From Planctomycetota bacterium (lineage in GTDB: Bacteria; Planctomycetota; SZUA-567; JAKLDR01): a stretch of 64,000 nucleotides of DNA. This document shows, in pieces, positions 9,666 through 16,950 of this stretch (position 1 is its first letter; each line of letters opens with the position of its first letter). The position numbers and the translations under genes were made by a program. The notes below the pieces were generated by a model. That model did no database searches, was not told the DNA's origin, and was given only the letters and a program-made list of their open reading frames with translations. The stretch is taken from positions 124,001-188,000 of the forward strand of contig JAKLDR010000002.1 of assembly GCA_022703445.1 (NCBI GenBank), read 5' to 3'.

Positions 9666-9939
9666 AGAGTGCGTCCGTAGACCTGGGTGGGGCGCGCCGG
9701 GGGCGGCAGGGCGCCGGCCGAGGCGCGAGGAGGAGCAAGTGTCCAAAGCGACACGGCGACGACGAGCAACGAAGGCCCGCGCCCTGCCGCCCCCGGCCCG
9801 GAGGGTTGGGGCGGCGCCCGGCCGTTCGCGGCGTTGCGGCTCCCCGACGGCTCTCCGCCGAGCCGACTTCGTCGCCGCGCCTTGCGCCCGGTCGGGCGGC
9901 GTTCCCAACGTGCCCCGCCCAGGTTTACGGACGCACTCT
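9666..9939. mobile_element. MITE-like non-coding element 1
   Basis: Terminal inverted repeats of about 28 bases: left 9666-9693 begins AGAGTGCGTCCGTAGACCTG, right 9912-9939 read in reverse begins AGAGTGCGTCCGTAAACCTG. About 220 bases lie between, with no credible gene (open frames here show no similarity or start context). A core of about 45 bases (9722-9766), including GTGTCCAAAGCGACACGGCG, is shared almost exactly with element 2 (22303-22348), although the ends of the two elements differ. The right end supplies the TAG stop (9938-9940) of the DUF58 gene. No transposase seen, so it would need one from elsewhere. Confidence 0.65.
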
Positions 9940-10834
9940 AGGTCCGCTCCACCAGCCGCCCCCGGGCCAGCAGCTCCAGGGCTGCCTCCTCGAAGGGCCG
10001 GTCGCTGGCCGCGCAGACCAGGCGCATCCGGTGGCGCGCGGCGAAGGCCGCCAGCTCACCGGCGTGAGCCGCGGCCGCCGCCTCGTAGCCGGCGGAGGTG
10101 GTCGGGCCGTCGAGGCGCAGGCGCTCCCCGGTTTCGGAGTCGACCAGGATCAGGGCCCCCGGGGCGGGAGGGGCGACCTCCTCGGGGGAGAGCACCCTGG
10201 CCAGGACCACGTCGGCGCCGCGCCCGGTCGCCGCGGCCAGGTCCGTCCAGGCCGCCGGCGGCATCCAGAGGTCGCTGATCCACACGGCCACTCCGCGGCC
10301 GCCGCCGGAGGCCGCCCGGGCGGCGCGCTCCGCGGCCGGGCGCAGGCCGCTCTCCCCGGCCGGCCGGGCGCGCTCCAGGAACTCGAGCAGGTCGTACAGG
10401 CCCTGGGCGCCGCCGCGCAGGGCCAGCGGCCTGGCGTCGCCGCCGGAGAAGGTCACCGCGGTCACCCGGTCGCCGCCGGCCAGGCCCACGTAGGCCACCG
10501 CGGCGGTCAGGCGCCTGGCGAAGTCGAACTTGCCGGGGCCGCCCGGCCCGGCGCCCATCGATGCCGAGCAGTCCAAACAGACGACCGCGCGGCCCTCGTG
10601 CTCGGGGGTGAACTCCTTGAGGAAGAGCCGCTCCAGGCGGCCGTAGAGGTTCCAGTCGATGTAGCGGGGTTCGTCGCCGGCGGCGTAGTTGCGGTGCTCG
10701 CGGAACTCGCCGGTGCCGCCGCGCGCGCCGGCCAGGCGCAGCCCCTCGGAGCGCGAGCCGGCTGAGCGCACCAGCGCCAGGCGCAGCTTCTCCAGCCGCC
10801 TGAGGAAATCCTCGCCGAAGAGCGCGGAAGCCAT
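9938..10834 (-). CDS. DUF58 (von Willebrand A-like) protein
   Basis: Protein of 298 residues from ATG 10834. It shows the DUF58 core 'FREHRNYAAGDEPRYIDWNL' (the family's R-Y-x-x-G-D-D-x-R-x-I-D-W motif) near residue 50, followed by a vWA metal site CLDCSASMG near residue 85 and 'VAVWISDLWMP' near 185. DUF58 genes usually stand next to a MoxR AAA+ ATPase and BatA/BatB genes; none is here, so this copy is an orphan. Its role is probably in envelope assembly or stress, by family only. The stop codon is made by the terminal repeat of the adjoining MITE-like element, so the native C-terminus may have been changed. Confidence 0.8.
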   Translation of the reverse strand: MASALFGEDFLRRLEKLRLALVRSAGSRSEGLRLAGARGGTGEFREHRNYAAGDEPRYIDWNLYGRLERLFLKEFTPEHEGRAVVCLDCSASMGAGPGGPGKFDFARRLTAAVAYVGLAGGDRVTAVTFSGGDARPLALRGGAQGLYDLLEFLERARPAGESGLRPAAERAARAASGGGRGVAVWISDLWMPPAAWTDLAAATGRGADVVLARVLSPEEVAPPAPGALILVDSETGERLRLDGPTTSAGYEAAAAAHAGELAAFAARHRMRLVCAASDRPFEEAALELLARGRLVERT

Positions 10835-10872
10835 GATGGGAGTGTAGCCCGGGGATGGCCCGGGGGCAAGTC

Positions 10873-10916
10873 TCTGATCCGTCGGATCGGCCGGATCCGG
10901 CGGATCCGTCTGATCC
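10873..10916. repeat. Tandem-word palindrome, GGATCCG family, upstream of pfkB-type gene
   Basis: A run of GGATCNG words that is close to its own reverse complement (for example GGATCCGGCGGATCC). It lies just upstream of the promoter of the kinase gene. A near-reverse-complement copy sits just downstream of the same gene at 11909-11951. Confidence 0.8.
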
Positions 10917-10935
10917 ACGCTCCCGGAAGGGCGCC

Positions 10936-10964
10936 TTGACGAAGGCCCCGGCCAAATCGATAAT
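10936..10964 (+). promoter_or_regulatory. Sigma-70-type promoter of the PfkB kinase gene
   Basis: -35 TTGACG at 10936-10941, spacer of 17 bases, -10 GATAAT at 10959-10964. Start of transcription should fall near 10971, giving a leader of about 14 bases that holds the AGGAGGTG site. Confidence 0.65.
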
Positions 10965-10984
10965 CGGCCCTCAGGAGGTGCCCC

Positions 10985-11884
10985 ATGTCCCTGCTCGTGG
11001 TCGGCTCCATCGCCCTCGACACCGTCGAGACCCCCGCCGGCAAGGCCGAAACGGTCCTGGGCGGCTCGGCGGTCTACTTCACGGCGGCCGCCGGACATTA
11101 CACCCGGGTGCGGCTGGTCGGCGTGGTCGGCGAGGATTTCCCGAAGGACTGCCGCGCGTTCCTGGGCAGCCTGAACGCCGACCTCGAGGGCCTCGTCGTC
11201 CGGCCCGGCAAGACCTTCCGCTGGCACGGGCGCTACCAGGGCGCGATGAACGAGGCCGAGACGGTTAAGGTCGATCTCAACGTCTTCGGTGAGTTCGAAC
11301 CCAAGCTCCCGGCGGCCTTCAGGGACAGTGACTACGTCTTCCTGGCCAACGGCGCCCCCGAGCTCCAGATGAAGGTGCTCGACCAGGTGGAGGGGCCGCG
11401 CCTGACGGTGGCCGACACCATGAACCTCTGGATCGAGACGCGACGCCCGGCGCTCGACCGGCTGCTGGGGCGGGTCGACGCGCTGTGCCTCAACGAGACC
11501 GAGGCGCGAATGCTCACCGGCGAGGCGGTGCTGGCCCGCGCCGCGCGCAAGCTGGTGGATTTCGGCTTGAAGGCCGTGGTCATCAAGCGCGGCGAGCATG
11601 GCGTGACCGTGGCCTCCAAGCAGGGCATCTGCGCGCTGCCGGCCTTCCCGGAGGTGAACGTGGTCGACCCCACCGGTGCCGGCGACAGCTTCGCCGGGGC
11701 GATGATGGGCTTTCTCGCCGAGACCGGCCGGACCGACCCGGCCACGCTGCTCAAGGCCGCGGCCCACGGCACGGCGGTGGCCAGCTTCACCATCCAGGGC
11801 TTCGGTCCGCAGCACGTCGCGGCGCTCTCGCGCGAGAAGATCGACCGGCGCGTGGCCGAGCTCCGGGCGGTGTGTGCCTTCTAG
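10985..11884 (+). CDS. PfkB-family sugar kinase
   Basis: Protein of 299 residues, the usual family length. ATG follows AGGAGGTG with correct spacing. The N-terminal 'SLLVVGSIALDTVETP' and 'VLGGSAVYFTAAAGHY' and the C-terminal signature VVDPTGAGDSFAGAMMG (the anion hole and catalytic Asp near residue 235) identify a ribokinase/PfkB kinase. The substrate is not clear; carbohydrate or nucleoside are the likely classes. The gene stands alone between two copies of the GGATCCG word repeat, with its own promoter. Confidence 0.88.
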   Translation: MSLLVVGSIALDTVETPAGKAETVLGGSAVYFTAAAGHYTRVRLVGVVGEDFPKDCRAFLGSLNADLEGLVVRPGKTFRWHGRYQGAMNEAETVKVDLNVFGEFEPKLPAAFRDSDYVFLANGAPELQMKVLDQVEGPRLTVADTMNLWIETRRPALDRLLGRVDALCLNETEARMLTGEAVLARAARKLVDFGLKAVVIKRGEHGVTVASKQGICALPAFPEVNVVDPTGAGDSFAGAMMGFLAETGRTDPATLLKAAAHGTAVASFTIQGFGPQHVAALSREKIDRRVAELRAVCAF

Positions 11885-11908
11885 GGCTGCGTGTGGGCAA
11901 GCAGGGCT

Positions 11909-11951
11909 CTGATCAGACGGATCGGTCGGATCCGACGGATCCGTCTGATCC
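11909..11951. repeat. Tandem-word palindrome, GGATCCG family, downstream of pfkB-type gene
   Basis: Near reverse complement of 10873-10916; starts CTGATCAGACGGATCGGTCG. It ends about 18 bases before the start of the next gene, so it lies inside that gene's leader or promoter region. Confidence 0.8.
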
Positions 11952-11969
11952 GTTCCCCCGGGTGATCCC

Positions 11970-12551
11970 GTGTCCAAGCTGATCCGCGCGTTCTTCGCCG
12001 CCGAGATCGACGACCGGCTCCGCCGGGAGCTCGCCGCGGTCATGAGCGACCTCCAGCGCATCGACGCAGCGGTCCGGTGGGTCGCGCCCGAGAACCTGCA
12101 CTGGACGGTGAAGTTCCTGGGCGACGTGCCCATGACCTCCACCGGCGAGATTGCCGGCGCGGCCAAGGAGGCGCTCGAGGAGCACGCGCCGTTCGCCGGG
12201 ACGGTCACCGGCGTGGCGGCCTTCCCCGATGCGCGCCGGATGCGGCTGGTCGCCGCCCGGATGGAGGACGGCGGCCAGCTGGGGGCCATCCGCGACATCG
12301 TCGAGGACTACATGGAGGACTTCGGCGTGCCGCCCGACGGCCGGGCCTTCAAGGCCCACCTGACCATGGGCCGGGTCAAGGGCTCGCGGGGCATAGGGGA
12401 GCTGGCCGAGGCGCTCAAGGCCTACGAGGGCAAGGGGTTCGGCGAGTGCCATGTTGAAGAAGTCGTCCTCTTCATGAGCGAGCTCTCCCGCGGCGGGCCG
12501 ACCTACACGCCGCTGGCGCGCATCCCGCTGGGCGGCGGGGCGACGCCATGA
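11970..12551 (+). CDS. thpR: RNA 2',3'-cyclic phosphodiesterase (ThpR/LigT)
   Basis: Protein of 193 residues from GTG 11970 (preceded by GGGTGAT). The two HxTx motifs that make up the active site are present: HWTVKFLG near residue 44 and HLTMGRVK near residue 130. The family is a 2H phosphoesterase that opens 2',3'-cyclic phosphates at RNA ends. Typical 'RAFFAAEIDDRLRRELAAV' N-terminus and 'LSRGGPTYTPLARIPLG' C-terminus. Followed by a composite word repeat rather than another gene. Confidence 0.9.
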   Translation: MSKLIRAFFAAEIDDRLRRELAAVMSDLQRIDAAVRWVAPENLHWTVKFLGDVPMTSTGEIAGAAKEALEEHAPFAGTVTGVAAFPDARRMRLVAARMEDGGQLGAIRDIVEDYMEDFGVPPDGRAFKAHLTMGRVKGSRGIGELAEALKAYEGKGFGECHVEEVVLFMSELSRGGPTYTPLARIPLGGGATP

Positions 12552-12570
12552 TGTCGCTCCCGGAGCTTGG

Positions 12571-12760
12571 CTCACGCAAAGCCGCCAAGCCGCCAAGAAC
12601 GGCACGACGGCCCCCAACCACAGAGGACACAGAGGGTCGGAGTTGGCTTTGGGCTTTGGGCTTTCGGAACAACGGTGGCAGAATCTGTCGTCCTCTGTGT
12701 CCTCCGCGTCCTCTGTGGTTAGAGCTGCTGTTGCTGTTCTTGGCGCCTTGGCGTGAGAAC
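12571..12760. repeat. Nested tandem-word hairpin (CGCCAAG outside, CACAGAGGA inside)
   Basis: Two word families are nested. Outer arms: 12571-12600 (GCCGCCAAGCCGCCAAGAAC) and 12736-12758 (TTGGCGCCTTGGCGTGAG). Inner arms: 12616-12636 (CCACAGAGGACACAGAGG) and 12690-12720 (CCTCTGTG words). The centre holds TTGGCTTTGGGCTTT and AACAACGGTGGCAGA. The part 12595-12720 recurs almost exactly, inverted, at 13595-13727, so the two copies flank the sugar-isomerase gene. A 76-codon frame through the repeat is not considered coding. Confidence 0.85.
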
Positions 12761-12777
12761 CTTTTAGGAGTCTCCTG

Positions 12778-13578
12778 ATGCTTTCCATCGTCACCGACGA
12801 GATCTCCCACGACCTCGAGACCGCCGTCTCCATCGGCTGGAAGTGGGGCGTACGCGAGTTTGAGCTGCGCCGCGTGTACCTGGAGCGCGCGCCCTACTAC
12901 CCGGAGGCCTTCCACGAGCTCCTGCCCTCGCTCCGGAAGACCTACGCCGGTATCCGCTTCGTCGCGGTGAGCCCGGGGCTCTTCAAGCTGCCGCTCGGCC
13001 ACTGGGCCGTCGACCACAACGGCGGGGCCAAGCTCGACGCCTCCTTCCGGCTCGCCGAGCAGGTTGGCTGCCGGACGGTGGTGATCTTCGGCTTCGAGCG
13101 CCCGGCGGGACCCGGGCGCGAGGCGGGCGCGCCGCTACAGGCGATCGAGATGCTCGGCGCCGCCGCGGCCAAGGCCGCCCGGGACGGCTTCACCCTGGCA
13201 ATCGAGATCGAGGGCGGCAGCTACGCCGACAGCGGCACGGCCGCGGCGGAGCTGGTCGAGGCGGTCGGCTCGCCGGCCATGGGCGTCAACCTCCAGCGCT
13301 GGGATCCGTCGGCCACCGGCGACTCCTGGGAGCGCGGCTTCGAGCGCGTCCGCCGGCACGTCCGGCACATGCACTACAAGGCGGCCGACACGCCGGAGCT
13401 CGGCGGGGGCAAGCCGGGCTGGGACTTCGGCTGGGCGCCGAAGCTCAAGGCGCTCGCGGCCGGCGGCTACGCCGGGAACATCTCGGTCGAGACCCACGCC
13501 AAGCCGCGCCTCGAGCGGAGCGAGACGACGCTGGCCGCGCTGCGGCGGGTGCTCGCCGAGGTGGGTCTGACGGAGTGA
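12778..13578 (+). CDS. Sugar phosphate isomerase/epimerase (xylose isomerase-like TIM barrel)
   Basis: Protein of 266 residues; ATG follows TTAGGAG. AP-endonuclease-2/xylose-isomerase-like barrel: N-terminal 'LSIVTDEISHDLETAVSIG', metal-ligand-like positions in 'LAIEIEGGSYADSG' (Glu near 142), 'GVNLQRWDPSATGDSW' (near 176), 'RRHVRHMHYKAADTP' (His near 200) and closing 'GNISVETHAKPRLE' (Glu near 240). Such proteins isomerise or epimerise sugars or inositols in catabolism. The gene is the only one between two inverted repeat copies, hinting at movement as a unit. The substrate is unknown. Confidence 0.82.
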   Translation: MLSIVTDEISHDLETAVSIGWKWGVREFELRRVYLERAPYYPEAFHELLPSLRKTYAGIRFVAVSPGLFKLPLGHWAVDHNGGAKLDASFRLAEQVGCRTVVIFGFERPAGPGREAGAPLQAIEMLGAAAAKAARDGFTLAIEIEGGSYADSGTAAAELVEAVGSPAMGVNLQRWDPSATGDSWERGFERVRRHVRHMHYKAADTPELGGGKPGWDFGWAPKLKALAAGGYAGNISVETHAKPRLERSETTLAALRRVLAEVGLTE

Positions 13579-13594
13579 CGTGAGCTCACGATAT

Positions 13595-13727
13595 AACCAC
13601 AGAGGACACGGAGGACACAGAGGACGACAGATTCTGCCACCGTTGTTCCGAAAGCCCAAAGCCGAAAGCCCAAAGCCAACTCCGAGCCCTCTGTGTCCTC
13701 TGTGGTTGGGGCTCGTCGTCCCGTTCT
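13595..13727. repeat. CACAGAGGA word hairpin, inverted copy downstream of sugar isomerase
   Basis: Near-identical reverse complement of 12595-12720, including the central TTTCGGCTTTGGGCTTT-like section and the ACGACGAG/ACGGGACG edge. Itself a hairpin with arms CCACAGAGGACAC at 13598 and CCTCTGTGTCCTCTGTGG ending near 13706. It occupies the gap between two convergent genes. Confidence 0.85.
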
Positions 13728-13757
13728 TCGCGACTTGGTGCGGCGTCTCTGTCCTGT

Positions 13758-16154
13758 TCACGGCTCCTTGAGCAGATGCCGGTAGGCCGGCTCCAGGCCG
13801 GCGGCCTCGATGATCTTGTCGGCGTCTCCGGCGCCGGCCTCGTCGAAGCCCCAGGCCTGGACCAGCCCGTCCTCCGGCGGCTTGCCGGCGGCGGGGGGCT
13901 GGGCCAGGGCCTTGATCCCGGCCTGGTCCAGGGCGCGGTCGTAGAGCCGGATCTCGTCGAGGGCCCCGCTGAAGGCTGACGCGGCGAAGCCGTCCTGGCG
14001 CCGACCGATGACCAGGGGCGAGCCCCCCGACCCGCGCTTGAGATTGACCGCCTTGCTGGCCACCTCGGAGCCGTCGACGTAGACGCGCAGCGTCGCGCCG
14101 TCGTAGCTTGCGGCCAGGTGCTGCCACTGCTTGATCTTGAGCGGTGCCGTGGAGCTCAGCGGCGCGAAGCAGTTCTCGCGACCGCCGCCGATATTCAGAT
14201 AGGCGCCGGCCTCCTTTCCGGCAATGATCAGCCCCCAGTGGCCAGCGGTCCACTCGTTGCCGTTCTTGTTGACCAGCCAGCGCCGGTTGTCCTCGCCGCC
14301 CGGGTAGTCCTCCATCCGTACCCAGACGCCGACCGTGAAGCGCTCGGGGTCGAGCTTGGCGGCGTGGGGCACGTCCAGGGCTGCGCCGTCGCAGGCCAGG
14401 GCCTGGCCGGCCACGCCCTTGGCCGAACTGCGACGCCCGCCCAGCATGTTGTCCTTCCAGGTGTGCCAGGCCTCCTGGCAGTTGTTGAAGCGCGCCGGTG
14501 CGCCGCTGGTGGCGTAAACCAGGTTGCGCTCGAAGAGGAAGCCCTTGCTGCCCTCGTCCACGAAGAAGCCGTTGTTGGGCGCACCGATGGCGAACGGTCC
14601 GCGCCGGACATCGTGGATGTGGTTGCCGCGCAGGACCGTGCCGGGCTGGAAGCCCAGCGAATAGATCGCGCCGCCGTCCGAGAGCATGCGCATCACGTCG
14701 TGGATGTGGTTGGCCTCGACCAGGCAGTTCTTCATGGTCGTCTCGGTCGGGTTCCAGCGGAAGCCGATGGAGATGCCGGTGTAGGGCATCTCCCGGATCA
14801 GGTTGTGGGCCACCCGGGTGTCCGGCGCGAAAGCCACGAAGATCCCCACGCTGCCGTGGCAAACCGCCCCGCAGCGCTGGATGAGGTTGTTGGCGACCTC
14901 GTGGCCGGACGGCGCGTCGGCCGGGTTCTTCCAGTCGGCGTCGAGGCCGGTGCCGGTCAGCTCGCCCTTGCCGCGCCAGCCGACCATGACCCCGTTGCCG
15001 CCGATGTCCTCGATTCGGCAGCCGACGACGGCGTTGCGCCGGCAGCCCGGCCCGAAGCCCACCGCCGCCGAGCCGGTGTGGGCGAAGCGGCAGAGCTCGA
15101 AGCGGCAGTCCTCCGCCCAGAGGCACTCGACCGCCACCGGCGGCACGTGGGTAGGCTCCTTGACGGCCGTGCCGTAGTGGCCGGCCTGGATCTCGGCGTA
15201 GCCGACCTTCGGGAGCGGGAACTCGGCGTGCTCGAAGGCCAGGCCCGCAAAGCGCAGGTTGCGCACCGGCCGCTCCCGGGTCCCGGCCAGGACCAGCCAC
15301 TGCTCCAGGACCGGGGCGATGAAGCGCCGCCGGCCCGGATCCTCGGCGGCCGCGGCCAGGTAGCAGAGCTCGCCGGCCGCGCGGTCCAGGAACCACTCGC
15401 CGGGCTGGTCGAGGAAGGCCCGAGCGTGCTCCAAGAAGGCGGCTTTGCCCGGGCTGGTGGTGGTATAGTGCCCGTGGCCGATCAAGCCGTGCGGCGTGGC
15501 CGTGACCACCGACTTCTCGCCGGAGGAGACGACCAGCCCCCGGGTGATCGACCAGTCCTGGATGGCGACCAGCTCGGTCGCCTGGCCGGCCAAGTCCCCC
15601 TTGGCCAGCGGCTCGGCGAACGAGATGGTCTTCACGTCCGGCGAGACCGCGGCCACCCTGAGCATCTGTCCCTCGTTGGGGTGGCGGCAGCGCATGGCCC
15701 GGGCGCCGTCGACGAAGAGCTGACGGAAGAACCAGGTGCCGGCCTTGACCTCGGGCAGCTCGGCGACCCAGAGGTTGCCCTCGCGCTTCTTCCAGCCAGT
15801 GATGAGCCGGCCGCCACTCAGCACCGGCTTCTCGCCGGATGCGGCCGCGTAGGTGATCGCGAACTTCTCCGTCCCCGAGTCCTCCGGCCCGAAGACCAGC
15901 GGCTCCTTGAGCCGGTAGGTCCCGCCGCGCACCAGCACAACCAGGTCCCTGGTTTGTCCGCCCTTCTTCAGCTCGCGCACCGCGTCGCGGGCCCGCGAGA
16001 GCGTCGCGAAGGGCTTCTCCTTCGTCCCCGGGCCGGCGTCGCTGCCGTCGGTCGCCACTACGAAGTCGGCCTTCATCTCCGGCTCTCCTCCCAGGACGGA
16101 CAGGGCGCCGGCCAGCAGCGCGCCCAGGCCGACAAGGCTCGATTTCCCAAGCAT
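13758..16154 (-). CDS. Secreted parallel beta-helix protein with C-terminal LamG domain
   Basis: Protein of 798 residues. Signal peptide at the N-terminus (MLGKSSLVGLGALLAGALS). Residues about 28-60 hold the usual entry to secreted beta-helix proteins, 'FVVATDGSDAGPGTKEKPFA'. Residues about 280-560 are a right-handed parallel beta-helix with repeated 'NLIQRCG', 'HNLIREMP', 'ANHIHDV', 'GNHIHDVRR' rungs. Residues about 590-740 are a LamG/concanavalin-like module ('FTVGVWVRME', 'WQHLAASYDGATLRVYVDGS', 'GALDEIRLYDRAL'). Beta-helix plus LamG suggests binding or cleaving an extracellular polysaccharide; no specific lyase active site can be assigned. Upstream AAGGAGAAC is the RBS. Confidence 0.82.
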   Translation of the reverse strand: MLGKSSLVGLGALLAGALSVLGGEPEMKADFVVATDGSDAGPGTKEKPFATLSRARDAVRELKKGGQTRDLVVLVRGGTYRLKEPLVFGPEDSGTEKFAITYAAASGEKPVLSGGRLITGWKKREGNLWVAELPEVKAGTWFFRQLFVDGARAMRCRHPNEGQMLRVAAVSPDVKTISFAEPLAKGDLAGQATELVAIQDWSITRGLVVSSGEKSVVTATPHGLIGHGHYTTTSPGKAAFLEHARAFLDQPGEWFLDRAAGELCYLAAAAEDPGRRRFIAPVLEQWLVLAGTRERPVRNLRFAGLAFEHAEFPLPKVGYAEIQAGHYGTAVKEPTHVPPVAVECLWAEDCRFELCRFAHTGSAAVGFGPGCRRNAVVGCRIEDIGGNGVMVGWRGKGELTGTGLDADWKNPADAPSGHEVANNLIQRCGAVCHGSVGIFVAFAPDTRVAHNLIREMPYTGISIGFRWNPTETTMKNCLVEANHIHDVMRMLSDGGAIYSLGFQPGTVLRGNHIHDVRRGPFAIGAPNNGFFVDEGSKGFLFERNLVYATSGAPARFNNCQEAWHTWKDNMLGGRRSSAKGVAGQALACDGAALDVPHAAKLDPERFTVGVWVRMEDYPGGEDNRRWLVNKNGNEWTAGHWGLIIAGKEAGAYLNIGGGRENCFAPLSSTAPLKIKQWQHLAASYDGATLRVYVDGSEVASKAVNLKRGSGGSPLVIGRRQDGFAASAFSGALDEIRLYDRALDQAGIKALAQPPAAGKPPEDGLVQAWGFDEAGAGDADKIIEAAGLEPAYRHLLKEP

Positions 16155-16208
16155 GCGCGTTCTCCTTCCCCTGCAGTACTACACCAAAAACGACCGAGAG
16201 TAAAGGGC

Positions 16209-16236
16209 TTGTCATCGGCCGGCGCAGCCGTATACA
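16209..16236 (+). promoter_or_regulatory. Sigma-70-type promoter of the ferritin gene
   Basis: -35 TTGTCA at 16209-16214, spacer of 16 bases, -10 TATACA at 16231-16236. The predicted leader of about 80 bases contains a CCCCG-7-CGGGG hairpin at 16248-16264 followed by TTTAG, which might slow transcription or shape the leader; no Fur-like box is evident. Confidence 0.6.
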
Positions 16237-16325
16237 TGTCGGAATAGCCCCGCACTGGACGGGGTTTAGTACGGGAAGCGCCGGAAGCGTCTTCCGGACC
16301 GGTAAACGGAGGAGGTTGCCCGATC

Positions 16326-16868
16326 ATGATCAACAAGAAAGTCGAAGCCGCCATGAACAAGCAGATCGTCGCCGAGACCTATTCGGCCTGGATGTACCTG
16401 TCCATGGCCGCCTGGCTGGACGAGCAGAACCTCAAGGGCTTCGCCAGCTGGATGAAGGTGCAGGCCCAGGAGGAGCTGACTCACGCGACGCTCTTCTACA
16501 ACCACATCACCGACCGCGGCGGACGGGTGCAGCTCGGGGCCATCGAGGCCCCGCCCAATGAGTGGAAGAGCGCCGGGGCGGTCTTCGAGGCCGCCTATGT
16601 CCACGAGCAGAAGGTCACCGCCATGATCAACAACCTCGTTGAGCTGGCCACTGCCGAGAAGGACTTCGCCGCCAACCCCATGCTCCAGTGGTTCGTCAAG
16701 GAGCAGGTCGAGGAGGAGAAGAACCCCTCGGAGCTGGCGGCGCGCCTCAAGCTGGTCGGCTCGACCGGCGACGGGCTGCTGCGCCTGGACGCCGAGGCCG
16801 GCACCCGCACCTTCGTCTACCCGCCGCCGGTCCTGGCCGGAGCGGCCGGGGAGGGCCCGGCGGCCTGA
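16326..16868 (+). CDS. ftnA: Bacterial non-haem ferritin
   Basis: Protein of 180 residues, slightly longer than the usual 165-170 because of a short Ala/Gly/Pro tail. ATG 16326 follows GGAGG. The four-helix ferroxidase ligands are visible: Glu in 'VAETYSAWMYLSMAAWLDE' (about 17), 'QAQEELTHATLFYNHI' (Glu 50 and His 53), 'AAYVHEQKVTAMINNL' (Glu about 94) and 'EQVEEEKNPSELAARL' (about 127-130). It stores iron as ferric mineral in the cytoplasm. It has its own promoter and terminator. With the two rubrerythrins at 29.8-30.9 kb it suggests attention to iron and peroxide stress. Confidence 0.92.
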   Translation: MINKKVEAAMNKQIVAETYSAWMYLSMAAWLDEQNLKGFASWMKVQAQEELTHATLFYNHITDRGGRVQLGAIEAPPNEWKSAGAVFEAAYVHEQKVTAMINNLVELATAEKDFAANPMLQWFVKEQVEEEKNPSELAARLKLVGSTGDGLLRLDAEAGTRTFVYPPPVLAGAAGEGPAA

Positions 16869-16894
16869 GCGGCTCACAGCGGTTCTGAAAACCG

Positions 16895-16930
16895 AAGGGC
16901 CCGGCGCAATGCCGGGCCCTTCTGGTTTTT
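16895..16930 (+). terminator. Rho-independent terminator of the ferritin gene
   Basis: Perfect stem AAGGGCCCGGC / GCCGGGCCCTT with loop GCAAT, then CTGGTTTTT. Lies 27 bases after the ferritin stop. Confidence 0.92.
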
Positions 16931-16950
16931 GTGGCCGGGTAATGCGCCGA

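Noticed and set aside
9653-10765. Open frame across MITE-like element 1 and antisense to DUF58
   Set aside because: Composition is shadow-like and DUF58 on the other strand has clear motifs.
12548-12778. A 76-codon plus-strand frame between thpR and the sugar isomerase
   Set aside because: It runs entirely through the word repeat, which recurs inverted at 13595; translation is of repeat words only.
10873-13727. Closely spaced repeats resembling a CRISPR array
   Set aside because: Words are degenerate, directly joined or in inverted arms, with no regular spacers and no cas genes.
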